DNA of 64,000 nucleotides, taken from positions 30,480 to 94,479 of the forward strand of contig JALWEI010000029.1 in the NCBI GenBank assembly GCA_027014125.1, read 5' to 3'. The position numbers and the translations under genes are program-made. The stretch comes from Acidilobaceae archaeon. GTDB taxonomy: Archaea > Thermoproteota > Thermoprotei_A > Sulfolobales > Acidilobaceae. Positions 55,878-63,626 of this stretch are shown piece after piece. Positions within the stretch are counted from its first letter, which is position 1, and every line of letters begins with the position of its first letter. Below the pieces are notes generated by a model. The model did not search any database. It was not told the origin of the DNA and worked only from the letters and a program-made list of their open reading frames with translations.

Positions 55878-55949
55878 GGGGCGGCGGGCGTGATGACCAG
55901 GGCACGAGCTGGCCCGTGATGTGCGGTCGTTGCGCTGACCCGCCGCCCC
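55878..55949 (+). ncRNA. C/D box sRNA
   Basis: Box C GTGATGA 55890-55896; 12-base guide CCAGGGCACGAG; D' CTGG 55909-55912; C' GTGATGT 55916-55922; 12-base guide GCGGTCGTTGCG; box D CTGA 55935-55938. The ends are closed by an 11-bp perfect stem, GGGGCGGCGGG with CCCGCCGCCCC. Guide lengths of exactly 12 on both sides are typical of archaeal 2'-O-methylation guides bound by L7Ae, Nop5 and fibrillarin. A TATA-like CCTTTTACC lies at about 55844-55852. The D' box is one base off consensus. Confidence 0.78.
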
Positions 55950-56061
55950 CACGCTACTATAGTGCACGGGAGCCAATAAACCCTACGAGGGGCAAAACCG
56001 CCCCTCAGGCTGTGGGTTGGCATGGGGAAAGCAGGGATGGAAATAACCCTAGTATGGGGTG

Positions 56062-56268
56062 TTACCAGCTTCTCTTCTCAAGCCAGAGTGGTGGTAGGGT
56101 GTGCAGGCCGCTGCTGGTTGCCTTGAACCGGTACCCTGTCTTCCTGGATACTAGGGTGTCTTCGCTGATTGGCTCCACGTACTGTTTGGGGAGCCTGTAG
56201 ATCCTGCCACCCGCGTAGACTACATAATACTCCCCGTCCTCGACTATCCTAGCCCCGCCCATCACCAC
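56062..56268 (-). CDS. Small unknown element protein
   Basis: 68 aa from GTG/ATG at 56268 or 66 aa from ATG 56262 (MGGARIVEDGEYYVVYAGG). Beta-rich N-terminal half, basic end. It overlaps the stop of the upstream gene. No family recognised. Confidence 0.45.
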   Translation of the reverse strand: MVMGGARIVEDGEYYVVYAGGRIYRLPKQYVEPISEDTLVSRKTGYRFKATSSGLHTLPPLWLEKRSW

Positions 56269-56599
56269 CCACCACAGGAGCCGCCTTTTGGCTTGGACGC
56301 TTGGCTAGAGCCCTGAGTATAGAGGCTTCTATGTGCCTGAACTCGGCCAGCAGGGCCTCTATATCGCCTAGCTCCGCCCTGACGGTCTCCAGTGCTGGCT
56401 CAACTGCGCTGGCCGCGTCGTGGTAGCCGGCCCTGCGCAGGGCGCCTATCACCTCGTCCAGGGCGTCAAGCCTACCGGCATGATACATATACCGGAGCAG
56501 CCCATCCAGCACAGGCTCGGCGACACCAGCGTACCCAGGGCTAAACGCCTTCCTCAACCACACCGAAAGCTCAACAACCCTACCAACCACCCCAATCAC
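56249..56599 (-). CDS. Unknown helical element protein
   Basis: 116 aa from a GTG at 56599 that overlaps the upstream stop (GTGA); a longer frame to 56650 is less likely. Predominantly helical (LDALDEVIGALRRAGYHDAAS, LGDIEALLAEFRHIEASILRAL) with a Gly/Lys-rich tail. No family recognised. Second gene of a leftward unit starting at 56850. Confidence 0.5.
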   Translation of the reverse strand: MIGVVGRVVELSVWLRKAFSPGYAGVAEPVLDGLLRYMYHAGRLDALDEVIGALRRAGYHDAASAVEPALETVRAELGDIEALLAEFRHIEASILRALAKRPSQKAAPVVGGDGRG

Positions 56600-56850
56600 C
56601 CCCTTACCGGGCCTGCTGCTAGGAGCTGCTTTGCTGCTGGCTTGGTGCACTCTGCTGGCAGCTCTTCCCTCAGGTATGCTATTGCTAGGGCTACGGCCAT
56701 GCTACCTACCTGCTTTAGTTCTATCTTCTCGCCTGACCTTGCCTGGGCCTCGCCCACGGCCCTGTAGAGTTCCCGCTTCAGGGCCTCGGGGACCCTGAAG
56801 CTGATCACGACCTCGCCCACACATTCCACCCCTAGTTTCCCTGTAGTCAA
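56596..56850 (-). CDS. Ribbon-helix-helix-like regulator
   Basis: 84 aa from TTG 56850, or about 74 from GTG 56820 (MGEVVISFRVPEALKREL). EVVISFRVPEALKRELYRAV fits an N-terminal beta strand plus helix of CopG-type repressors, followed by a second helix. A perfect 14-bp palindrome lies between its TATA box and start, so self-control is likely. Confidence 0.6.
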   Translation of the reverse strand: MTTGKLGVECVGEVVISFRVPEALKRELYRAVGEAQARSGEKIELKQVGSMAVALAIAYLREELPAECTKPAAKQLLAAGPVRG

Positions 56851-56864
56851 GTATACTAGTATAC
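56851..56864. promoter_or_regulatory. Palindromic operator GTATACTAGTATAC
   Basis: Perfect 14-bp inverted repeat. It sits between a TATA-like TTTTTTAGG (56873-56881, minus strand) and the start of the ribbon-helix-helix gene, where a repressor would block transcription. A related TGTATAC/GTGTACA site covers the start of the frameshifted regulator at 57778-57793. Confidence 0.55.
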
Positions 56865-56958
56865 TGTTTTACCTAAAAAACTTTACGCCTGTCTATAGTC
56901 ATATAATGCGATGCTCCTAATAATCGCCAGGTACACAGGTACCAGTATGGTGTGACAG

Positions 56959-57210
56959 GTGCGAGTGGGCGAGGAATGGGACTTCATACTCCTACTACTA
57001 AGGACCCTAGACCGTGAGGGCCCGATGAACCAGACCCGCCTAGCAGAGCTAACCGGTAGCAACAAGAACAAGATAGCAAGATACGTTGAAGCCCTAGCCA
57101 GCCGAGGCCTGATCGAGAAGACAATAGACCCCGGGCCGCCGCGCCAGGCGATAGTATCACTATCAGAACGAGGGCGGTGCGTCATCTCCTGCCTCGAAGA
57201 GGAAGTCTAA
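56959..57210 (+). CDS. MarR-like winged-helix regulator
   Basis: 83 aa. GPMNQTRLAELTGSNKNKIARYVEALASRGLIEKT is a clear winged helix, and QAIVSLSERGRCVISCL the wing region. GTG 56959. Its 3' end overlaps the convergent two-domain regulator by 48 bases. Confidence 0.75.
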   Translation: MRVGEEWDFILLLLRTLDREGPMNQTRLAELTGSNKNKIARYVEALASRGLIEKTIDPGPPRQAIVSLSERGRCVISCLEEEV

Positions 57211-57794
57211 CTGCCTACCCAGTCTAACCTTCACAACACCCCGCCTCTTATCCAACGTGAGGTAGATAACACCCTGCGCCTCTAGCCGCCTCAAACACGA
57301 GCTAACTGTACTACTACTAAGATCCAGCCTCTCAGCCAGCTCATCTATGTGTGACCCCTCTCCAGGCCACCAGTACTTACGCTGGCTCCTGATTCTAAAC
57401 TCAACCAGGAATCTAACAATATCAATACATCCAGCGACATCATAGTTAGCCTCTATATAATCTACTACACGTTTAGCTAAGTTTAGCTTAGTTTTGCCTA
57501 GTTTAGCCAAGTTTAGCCTTGTATGAGAATGCAGAATATACTGTAAATGATTATAGTACTTATTAACATATTGTCTACCAGCTTGTGTAAGAGAATAAGT
57601 ATAAGAGTTACTCCTAACCAGCCCCCGTCGCCTCAGATATGCGAGGTACCCGTGGACCTGGCGCGGCGGTATGCCAAGGTACTCGGCAAGCTGTGGAGCG
57701 CTGAGGGCCCATTTAAGTGTAGTAGTAGTAATATTAACGCCGTCCGAGGACTGGTTATGGCCCTCTCCTTCAATACCTGTACACCAGTATACAT
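57163..57794 (-). pseudogene. Two-domain winged-helix regulator interrupted by a frameshift
   Basis: The first part starts at ATG 57794 (MYTGVQVLKERAITSPRTA) and reads LLLLHLNGP, then the matching continuation SAPQLAEYLGIPPRQVHGYL lies in another frame, rejoined after GGGCCC. The second winged helix (HIDELAERLDLSSSTVSSCLRRLEAQGVIYL) is in frame with the end at 57163. One extra C in the GGGCCC run would restore a single protein of about 210 aa. It is either a true mutation, a recoding site or a sequencing slip. A TATA-like ATTTTATC precedes the ATG, suggesting a leaderless transcript. Confidence 0.6.
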
Positions 57795-57976
57795 GTCTAT
57801 AATGATACTAAGATAAAATGTGTTACTCTTGGCAATAATTGAAGATGTCTTGCGTGTTGCTAGGGACAAAACTGTCCCCAGGGCATGGTTACCCCCGCCG
57901 CCTGGGGGGCACTTGGATGGGAGTGTAGCCAGGTGCAGGTGAATAAGCGTTAAGAGTCTCCCCTTGCTAATCCTAG

Positions 57977-58684
57977 ATGCAGGGGCTACATGGTTTGGCA
58001 CATGGTAGGCTTAAGGCTATTAGGATTGGGGCGGACGCGGCTAGGGGCCCTTATGTGGAAGCCGAGGTAAAGTTTGACGAGGTATTCGAGTCCAAACCAG
58101 CTAGCCAAGGCTTCCTCAGGCTATACGTATACACGATAGAGGGTTCAATACCGGAAGACAGGTATATGAGGTTCCTTGACAAGGTATCGGAGCATGCTCG
58201 AAGCCTTGGGTGCGAGACGCGGGGAATGAATCCGCCGGGGGTCACGGTATACTGTAGCTCTAAAGCTGTGTTGCAGGTGTCGGGTTCGACTCTCGCCGAC
58301 GAGATGGGAATACCACCGGACCCGGAGCCGGGCGAGCCCGAGGATATATTAGACGAGCTCGGCCTAGGCCCGATAGAACCCCACGAGACCTACATCCACG
58401 TAGAGGTGGCCGTCACAGCGCCACTATCAGAGCTGGGCTGGGTGAAGGATAACATAGCCTGGATCCTGTCGTCAATGGATCTCCTGGACGCGAGATACCA
58501 GGCCAAGATCGTAGTTGACAGGCTCCCCAGACGGCCGGGCCCTATAGAGTCGATGGAGAGTGGTGGAGCAAAGGTCATGTACGTCGGTGGCAGGACAGTC
58601 ATCTACCTGCCCGGAGCCCACCACCTACGCGATCCCAAGCTCTATGATACTCTTAGGAAGGCCTTCCTTAGAAGGTGGTTCTAG
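57977..58684 (+). CDS. Unknown element protein
   Basis: 235 aa, mixed alpha/beta, with an acidic Pro-rich linker (DPEPGEPEDILDELGLGP) between two domains of similar flavour (YVEAEVKFDEVF; ETYIHVEVAVTAP). The stop touches the next ATG (TAGATG). No family recognised; probably works with the following protein. Confidence 0.55.
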   Translation: MQGLHGLAHGRLKAIRIGADAARGPYVEAEVKFDEVFESKPASQGFLRLYVYTIEGSIPEDRYMRFLDKVSEHARSLGCETRGMNPPGVTVYCSSKAVLQVSGSTLADEMGIPPDPEPGEPEDILDELGLGPIEPHETYIHVEVAVTAPLSELGWVKDNIAWILSSMDLLDARYQAKIVVDRLPRRPGPIESMESGGAKVMYVGGRTVIYLPGAHHLRDPKLYDTLRKAFLRRWF

Positions 58685-59437
58685 ATGCCTGGCACCCTGG
58701 CCAGGCTCTACATGTTCAGCCACGGCAGGGACGCGCAGAGGTTCGCCAGCGATATTAGAAGTAAGGACAAGGAGACGATTCGATATGGCAAGGTTAGACT
58801 CTTCAATAAGGCTTACAATATAGACAAGGAGATCGACCTGGTGGCTAGGGCCGAGGTTAAGAGGGTGTCAAAGCTCTTGGAGACAGGAGAGGAGTACTAC
58901 CGCATCCACCTTGATATCCCAGTCGTGCACGACAGCCTAGAGGGCGAGTGGCGGGTCAAGGAAGCCCGCAAGGTCGACCTTATAATCTATAATACCGAGG
59001 GCCTGGACAGGGTAGCGATAGCCCTGAGCAGCCGCAAGGACGTATACAGGCACTTCGAAACCGCGATAACAAGGTTCTCACCTGTAAGGATGAGGCCAGC
59101 CGTGCTAAGCATGCACGACCCCAGCCTAATAGACGAGCTGACATCCAAGATAGGAGAGCTCCAATGGATCTTCGTCAGCAACATAAGGGACCCCAGGGTT
59201 GCCCACGCGATGTTCCACGGGCGCAGGCTCGAGGAGTCCGAGATAGTCATGGCCATGTCGGAGCTGGGCCAGATAGCAGGCATCATAATATACGACAAGC
59301 ACAGGAAGATAAGGATCACACTAGGCAGGAAAGGCTCACTCTACACGCCGCGGGACGTCTCAGCCCCAGACATGGCCCGCACACTAGCCAGAACCCTCAA
59401 GATACTCGTAGACAACAAGCTGCTAACACCAGAATAA
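58685..59437 (+). CDS. Unknown element protein
   Basis: 250 aa, charged, mixed alpha/beta (LARLYMFSHGRDAQRFASDI, VVHDSLEGEWRVKEARKVDLIIY). No signal peptide or membrane helix. Directly follows the previous gene. No family recognised. Confidence 0.55.
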   Translation: MPGTLARLYMFSHGRDAQRFASDIRSKDKETIRYGKVRLFNKAYNIDKEIDLVARAEVKRVSKLLETGEEYYRIHLDIPVVHDSLEGEWRVKEARKVDLIIYNTEGLDRVAIALSSRKDVYRHFETAITRFSPVRMRPAVLSMHDPSLIDELTSKIGELQWIFVSNIRDPRVAHAMFHGRRLEESEIVMAMSELGQIAGIIIYDKHRKIRITLGRKGSLYTPRDVSAPDMARTLARTLKILVDNKLLTPE

Positions 59438-59525
59438 CACGAACACAACACACGGCTGGTTTTGGCTACATCCGGCGGCCCCCGGGGGCCCTATAAAAGG
59501 CCCCCATACTAGGCGGTGAGCCGGG

Positions 59526-59747
59526 GTGGCGTTGCAGTTAGATTGCGAGGGTAACCCGAGTGTTAAGGGGGAACCGTGCTGCCTCGCGGAACTCCATAGA
59601 CTAGTAGACCTCGTAGACCACGAGGTCTTCGGGCGAGAGCCCAAGACAATAACGGAAGCTAGGGAAAGGTGGCACAGGATAGCAGCAACCATAAGACAAC
59701 TAAGCCTAGAACAACTAAAAACAAGACTAGGAATATATGAGGGGTAA
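59526..59747 (+). CDS. Small unknown element protein
   Basis: 73 aa with Cys residues near the N-terminus (LDCEGNPSVKGEPCCLAE) and a helical end (RERWHRIAATIRQLSLEQLKTRLG). GTG start after GGGGTGG-like sequence. No family recognised. Confidence 0.5.
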   Translation: MALQLDCEGNPSVKGEPCCLAELHRLVDLVDHEVFGREPKTITEARERWHRIAATIRQLSLEQLKTRLGIYEG

Positions 59748-59751
59748 AACA

Positions 59752-60003
59752 ATGAAACCATACATCAAACAATTTATAAAATTTATGTTATTAGTAATTA
59801 CTTATATGGCAATAATGCTTGGTATTGGTTATGCAAAAGTAGCAAATTTAGTATCAAATAATAATGAGAAATATTTAAATGTGGCATGGATATTAACATT
59901 TATTGTCGGGCTTTCTCTTATCTTGTTCTATGTGTCGCGCATTTCTCCAATTCCGCATGAGCAGCGGAAAGATTCTCGCGGATGCCAACAAGGGACCATG
60001 TAG
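59752..60003 (+). CDS. Small A+T-rich membrane protein
   Basis: About 83 aa, two helices (FMLLVITYMAIMLGIGYA, VAWILTFIVGLSLILFYV). The DNA is much richer in A+T than the surroundings, suggesting recent gain. Its 3' end overlaps the convergent gene by 86 bases, so the two ends cannot both be constrained as protein. Confidence 0.5.
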   Translation: MKPYIKQFIKFMLLVITYMAIMLGIGYAKVANLVSNNNEKYLNVAWILTFIVGLSLILFYVSRISPIPHEQRKDSRGCQQGTM

Positions 60004-60388
60004 ATCTCCACAAAACCGTCAGCATGAGACCGAGAGACAAAACGGCGTAAAAAGCGGCCACAATATAATCTCCAAACAAAACACCCAATGTGAAGAGCCC
60101 AAGCGCAAACACAATAGCAATACCTAGATTAAACCTAGCATCGCTTATAAGCTCCTTTATCTCCCCGCAATCAAGACAAATCAGACTTCTAAGCGAAACG
60201 ACATCGGTTTTCATAGGACGCCCGTCCAAGCATTCAGAGACACCAGCTTTAATTTTAATACATTCATCATAAAGGGCAAGCTGAGTTTTGTATATGTTCC
60301 AAAAATATGCGAGAACAGCGAGAACCGAACCCCCCACACCTATTATTAATTCGATAAGGCCGCTTGTGTCATTATTCATACTACCCAC
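59918..60388 (-). CDS. Membrane protein
   Basis: 156 aa. Three hydrophobic segments (LIELIIGVGGSVLAVLAYFW, NLGIAIVFALGLFTLGVLFG, YIVAAFYAVLSLGLMLTVLW) and a Cys pair (LICLDCGE) in between. Also A+T-rich. It overlaps the winged-helix gene upstream by eight bases. No family recognised. Confidence 0.5.
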   Translation of the reverse strand: MGSMNNDTSGLIELIIGVGGSVLAVLAYFWNIYKTQLALYDECIKIKAGVSECLDGRPMKTDVVSLRSLICLDCGEIKELISDARFNLGIAIVFALGLFTLGVLFGDYIVAAFYAVLSLGLMLTVLWRSTWSLVGIRENLSAAHAELEKCATHRTR

Positions 60389-60656
60389 CTATTATTTCCT
60401 GTATCTCTTTGATGAGATTAGCTAAGTGTTTGCCCCTTTCGGTTAGGCGTACTTCTACCCTGTAGCGGGATACTGGCTTCTCCTCTGCTAGGCCTCTCTC
60501 CAGCAGCCAGTTCACAACACGGCCTACCACGCCGCCCGCCACGCCAGCCTTCATAGCGATCTCGGTCCTTGTAGCCGGCCCCTCGTCCAACGCTAGGATA
60601 ACACACTCAATCTTCTTGCTGATCTCACAAATACCGCAACCCTTCAAAATATACAC
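60381..60656 (-). CDS. Winged-helix regulator
   Basis: 91 aa. PATRTEIAMKAGVAGGVVGRVVNWLLERGLAEE is a winged helix with SRYRVEVRLTERGKHLANL as wing and dimer helix. Cys residues at CGIC near the N-terminus. Likely controls the membrane gene it overlaps. Confidence 0.72.
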   Translation of the reverse strand: MYILKGCGICEISKKIECVILALDEGPATRTEIAMKAGVAGGVVGRVVNWLLERGLAEEKPVSRYRVEVRLTERGKHLANLIKEIQEIIGG

Positions 60657-60721
60657 CAGGATGTTTTATTATTGTCCTGGTTTTTATGATTTCTGCTGAA
60701 GACTTCATAATTCTGCGTGGT

Positions 60722-60736
60722 GGTGGTTTTACCACC
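60722..60736. repeat. Inverted repeat GGTGGTTTTACCACC, copy 1
   Basis: Six-base arms GGTGGT/ACCACC around TTT, just downstream of the zinc-ribbon gene stop. An identical copy lies at 61048-61062 in the 5' end of the same gene. Confidence 0.6.
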
Positions 60737-60762
60737 AGGTACTCTCCGGATCCTCTACTACA

Positions 60763-61071
60763 CTACTCCTGCCTGTTTGTATATTGGCTAAGCTCGTCCA
60801 ATATATGGCGTGGGATATACCCTTTCTTCAGGTAAGTGATAAGTGCAACACGTAAGAGCTCTAGAACCTGCCACTCGTCCATGCCTTGTCTTGTATTACG
60901 AAGGCGTGTGAAGAGGTTGTTTATCGAGCGAAGGTAAGGAACCCGTGGAGTCTTACGCTGGCACATAGGACAAGTAATATACTCTGATGTACTAGTGGTA
61001 CACCAAGTATACCCACAGTACCTGCATATTATACGGTATCCCTGACTGGTGGTTTTACCACCACCACACAA
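60763..61071 (-). CDS. Zinc-ribbon protein flanked by hairpin repeats
   Basis: 102 aa. CRYCGYTWC ... CPMCQRKT gives a zinc site in residues 16-40; the rest is helical and basic (FTRLRNTRQGMDEWQVLELLRVALI). The first codons (GGGKTT) are made by the second palindrome copy. No transposase motif. Possibly a regulator binding the palindromes. Confidence 0.6.
   Translation of the reverse strand: MCGGGKTTSQGYRIICRYCGYTWCTTSTSEYITCPMCQRKTPRVPYLRSINNLFTRLRNTRQGMDEWQVLELLRVALITYLKKGYIPRHILDELSQYTNRQE
61048..61062. repeat. Inverted repeat GGTGGTTTTACCACC, copy 2
   Basis: Identical to copy 1 at 60722-60736, 326 bases apart, inside the first codons of the zinc-ribbon gene. Confidence 0.6.
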
Positions 61072-61203
61072 ACTGCATACCCCTGCTGAAAACCGTAGAA
61101 CACTGCATATTTATGTATTTCTTATTTGAGAGGACACCAGTAGATTTATTAATTCCTCTTCATATTTCATAAAAGTGAAGCAATCTGCACAGGGGTGGAA
61201 TGA

Positions 61204-61371
61204 GTGAGGCGTGCATCGGTCGTGCTCGACCGGGAAACCTGGTCTAGGCTCATGCGTGTAAAGGAAAAGGAAGGCTTCATGAAGGACTCAGAAGTGCTCA
61301 GATACGTCATTAGGAAGGGTCTCGACGCCGTCGAAAGGGAAGAGGCTAGGGTTGAGGCTGCGAGGGGGTGA
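61204..61371 (+). CDS. Small ribbon-helix-helix-like protein, 55 aa
   Basis: GTG 61204 with GGGGTGG about six bases before it; stop TGA 61369-61371. RASVVLDRETWSRLMRVKEKEGF gives a beta strand then helix, followed by SEVLRYVIRKGLDAVEREE, the shape of CopG/Arc repressors. Three bases before the next gene. Confidence 0.6.
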   Translation: MRRASVVLDRETWSRLMRVKEKEGFMKDSEVLRYVIRKGLDAVEREEARVEAARG

Positions 61372-61374
61372 CCC

Positions 61375-61758
61375 GTGGTGGCTAGTCTGGAGAGTGTGGA
61401 TGTGGGTAGGCTGGTTGAGGAGCTGGCCAGGGAGCTGGATGAGGCCCGCACGAGGAAGAGGCAGGCGGAGAGGATGCTGGAGAGGATAGCGGGGATGATG
61501 CGCGCCCTAGGCCTCAAAGAGGCCTGCGACGGCGAGGCCAGGGCCCAGCTAGGCGACGATGGCGGCCTACACTACACGGCGGACTTCTGGGGGCTAAAAA
61601 CGCTGCACGACCGCCTAGCCGCGGCGAGATACTACCACGAGCTCCTGGCCGACCTAGACGAGCTACGCCCATACCTGAGCTACAGCGCCCTGGAGAAGGC
61701 CGAGCTGGTCAAGCAGCACCTCGACAGGCTCCTGGAGAGCCTCAAGTGCAAGGGGTGA
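61375..61758 (+). CDS. Coiled-coil element protein
   Basis: 127 aa. Long charged helix (LVEELARELDEARTRKRQAERMLERIAGMM), one Cys pair spread out, then a second helical half. GTG 61375 or 61378 after GAGGGGGTGA. No family recognised. Confidence 0.5.
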   Translation: MVASLESVDVGRLVEELARELDEARTRKRQAERMLERIAGMMRALGLKEACDGEARAQLGDDGGLHYTADFWGLKTLHDRLAAARYYHELLADLDELRPYLSYSALEKAELVKQHLDRLLESLKCKG

Positions 61759-61763
61759 CGGCC

Positions 61764-62021
61764 ATGCCGAGGAGACTCTCAGAGAGGATGCTCAAGAGGA
61801 AGGTCAGCAGGTGGGGTCCTATCTATAGGAACCACATAGTCGTGGTGTTCCAGGACGGCAAGATAGCCCTAGTCAACCCGTTGGACGAGACCTACTCCAG
61901 CGTTAGGGCCTGGAACCCCTGGGTCAGGGAGCAGTACCATAGGGCCGCCAGCATCAGGGCCGACGGCGCCACCCTAGCCGAGGTCCTAGCCATAGCCAAG
62001 GCAAGGGTGATGCAGCCATGA
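61764..62021 (+). CDS. Small basic element protein
   Basis: About 85 aa from ATG 61764 (MPRRLSERMLKRKVSRWGP) with GGGGTGA before it. Basic N-terminus, then HIVVVFQDGKIALVNPL and a helical end. Overlaps the pilin gene start (ATGA). Confidence 0.5.
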   Translation: MPRRLSERMLKRKVSRWGPIYRNHIVVVFQDGKIALVNPLDETYSSVRAWNPWVREQYHRAASIRADGATLAEVLAIAKARVMQP

Positions 62022-62401
62022 TGAGGAGAGGGATCAGCCCGGTAATAGCAACAGTCATCATCGTCGCCGTCGCCATAGCGATAGCGCTCGCAGTAGCGAG
62101 CTGGCTGTTCGGGATATGGGCCGGGTTCGGCGAGTACGAGTCCCTGAAGATACTGCCCTCAAGCTACATGAACTCTACACACGTCATACTAGACGTATAC
62201 AACCCTGGGTCTAAGGTTGCACGAGTCACCCTGATAGAGGTCAACGGCACCAGGATACCCGTAAACCAGGCCATACAACCCGGGGAGACCACAACCATAG
62301 CCAAGCCCCTACCCTTCACCCCGCAACACGGGGTAAACTACCTAGTCAAGCTCTACACCAGCGAGGGCAACATCTACCAGACCATCATCCAAACGAGGTG
62401 A
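62018..62401 (+). CDS. Type IV pilin-like protein
   Basis: 127 aa. MMRRGISPVIATVIIVAVAIAIALAVASWLF is the archaeal pilin signature: basic leader, Gly-Ile processing site, then a long hydrophobic helix. The exposed part is small and beta-rich (VILDVYNPGSKVARVTLIEVNG). Cleavage would be by PibD-type prepilin peptidase, host encoded. Unusual on an integrated element; could be an attachment pilus subunit or a virion protein. Confidence 0.82.
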   Translation: MMRRGISPVIATVIIVAVAIAIALAVASWLFGIWAGFGEYESLKILPSSYMNSTHVILDVYNPGSKVARVTLIEVNGTRIPVNQAIQPGETTTIAKPLPFTPQHGVNYLVKLYTSEGNIYQTIIQTR

Positions 62402-62407
62402 CGAGGG

Positions 62408-62677
62408 GTGGCTAGGCTCTACTACCAGATATACTGGGATGACAAGTCGAGGCCGTACTTCAAGCCAGAGGAGCTGGCTAGCATAGTCAGGGCTGTAGCC
62501 GACGGCCTGGAGAGCCTTATCGTCGAGCGCCACCAGCTCAAGCTCCACCTAGACGGGGACGTCGAGGTCAAGGTGGGATTCGACCCATTCATCCAGGTAT
62601 CAAGCCCAACACCCGAGAAGACGACCGAGGTCTGGGAGAAGCTGGAGCCAATAGTCATGAAGGAAGGGGGTGGCTAG
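62408..62677 (+). CDS. Small unknown element protein
   Basis: 89 aa, acidic, mixed alpha/beta (LYYQIYWDDKSRPYFKPEEL, LKLHLDGDVEVKVGFDPFIQV). GTG start after GAGGGGTG. Lies two bases before the nuclease-like gene. No family recognised. Confidence 0.5.
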   Translation: MARLYYQIYWDDKSRPYFKPEELASIVRAVADGLESLIVERHQLKLHLDGDVEVKVGFDPFIQVSSPTPEKTTEVWEKLEPIVMKEGGG

Positions 62678-62679
62678 CC

Positions 62680-63300
62680 ATGGTGCTCGACGCCAGGAGC
62701 CTCAAACATAGGTACCAGCCCAAGTGGTCTAGGAGCAACGCCAGGGAGTTAATAGTAAAGGCAGTGCTAGACGTGTTGCTGCCTGACGGGTTCGAGGCCA
62801 GGCTGACAGGCCTAGGAGCGGGTGAGGACGGGTACATAGACAGAACATACAAAGGATTATTGGAAGCCTTCGACATAACAATATATTATAAGAATAGGCC
62901 TGCGGCCTTCGTGGATGTAACTGGGGTTCCATCGCCTAGAGACGCTAAGCCCAAGCTAGGCTACTGCGTGGGCTCATGGAAGATCCACAAGGCTAAGAGG
63001 CACGGCGTGGACATAGCGACGTGGATAGCCTTTGTGATAGACAGCGAGCCCACGATATTGTGGAAGCACATTAAGGCGTTTGAGAAGTGGGGCATCAGGC
63101 CCGAGAGGCTGTATGGGGACGAGCGCGAGGTCCTCTGCCTGCCCAGGAGCAAGTGGAAGCATTACAGCGACTTCGAGCGCTGGCTACGCCTCTACGCCCC
63201 TTCGTATGCGAACTACATCCAAGCCCTACTAGAGATGGACAAGGAGATGGAGAAGCTCCACAGCCGGGGCAAGGACCCCGCCAGCCCCGACCCATTCTAG
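62680..63300 (+). CDS. Possible PD-(D/E)xK nuclease-fold protein
   Basis: 206 aa. EAFDITIYYKNRPAAFVDVTG, preceded by an acidic helix (EDGYIDRTYKGLLEAF), recalls the D...(E/D)xK core of Holliday-junction-type or restriction nucleases, with Thr where Lys is usual. Later SWKIHKAKRHGVDIATWIAFV adds basic residues. Weak call from fold pattern alone. Confidence 0.4.
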   Translation: MVLDARSLKHRYQPKWSRSNARELIVKAVLDVLLPDGFEARLTGLGAGEDGYIDRTYKGLLEAFDITIYYKNRPAAFVDVTGVPSPRDAKPKLGYCVGSWKIHKAKRHGVDIATWIAFVIDSEPTILWKHIKAFEKWGIRPERLYGDEREVLCLPRSKWKHYSDFERWLRLYAPSYANYIQALLEMDKEMEKLHSRGKDPASPDPF

Positions 63301-63315
63301 AGGGGGCGACCCGGG

Positions 63316-63618
63316 TTGGCTAGCGGTGTGGTTAGGGATTTGCGGGGTTGCAGCATGCTGTGGGGGCTGGTGGCTGGCCTCGAGTACGGGCACCACATCT
63401 ACTCCAAGAGCTTTGCCAGGGTTGAAGTGAACAAGAGGCAGGGCTTCACCGTGGTCTGGCTCCGCCTGCCGAGCGGCAGGACCGTGCTCACGGCCTACGG
63501 GGACCCGGGCAACAGGCACGAGTGGCGGTGCACCGACCCAGACGCCGTGGCGCTAGCACTACTAACAATGGAAGAGGAGCTCGCAGCTGAGCTGGCAGGC
63601 GAGGGAGCAGCGGGGTGA
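63316..63618 (+). CDS. Unknown element protein
   Basis: 100 aa, mixed alpha/beta with RVEVNKRQGFTVVWLRLPSGRTVL and a Cys (HEWRCTDPD). TTG start. Its stop overlaps the next frame (GTGA). No family recognised. Confidence 0.45.
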   Translation: MASGVVRDLRGCSMLWGLVAGLEYGHHIYSKSFARVEVNKRQGFTVVWLRLPSGRTVLTAYGDPGNRHEWRCTDPDAVALALLTMEEELAAELAGEGAAG

Positions 63619-63626
63619 CCCGGGGG

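Noticed and set aside
57547..57816. Plus-strand 89-codon frame
   Set aside because: It is antisense to the frameshifted winged-helix regulator, which has clear domain motifs and a promoter.
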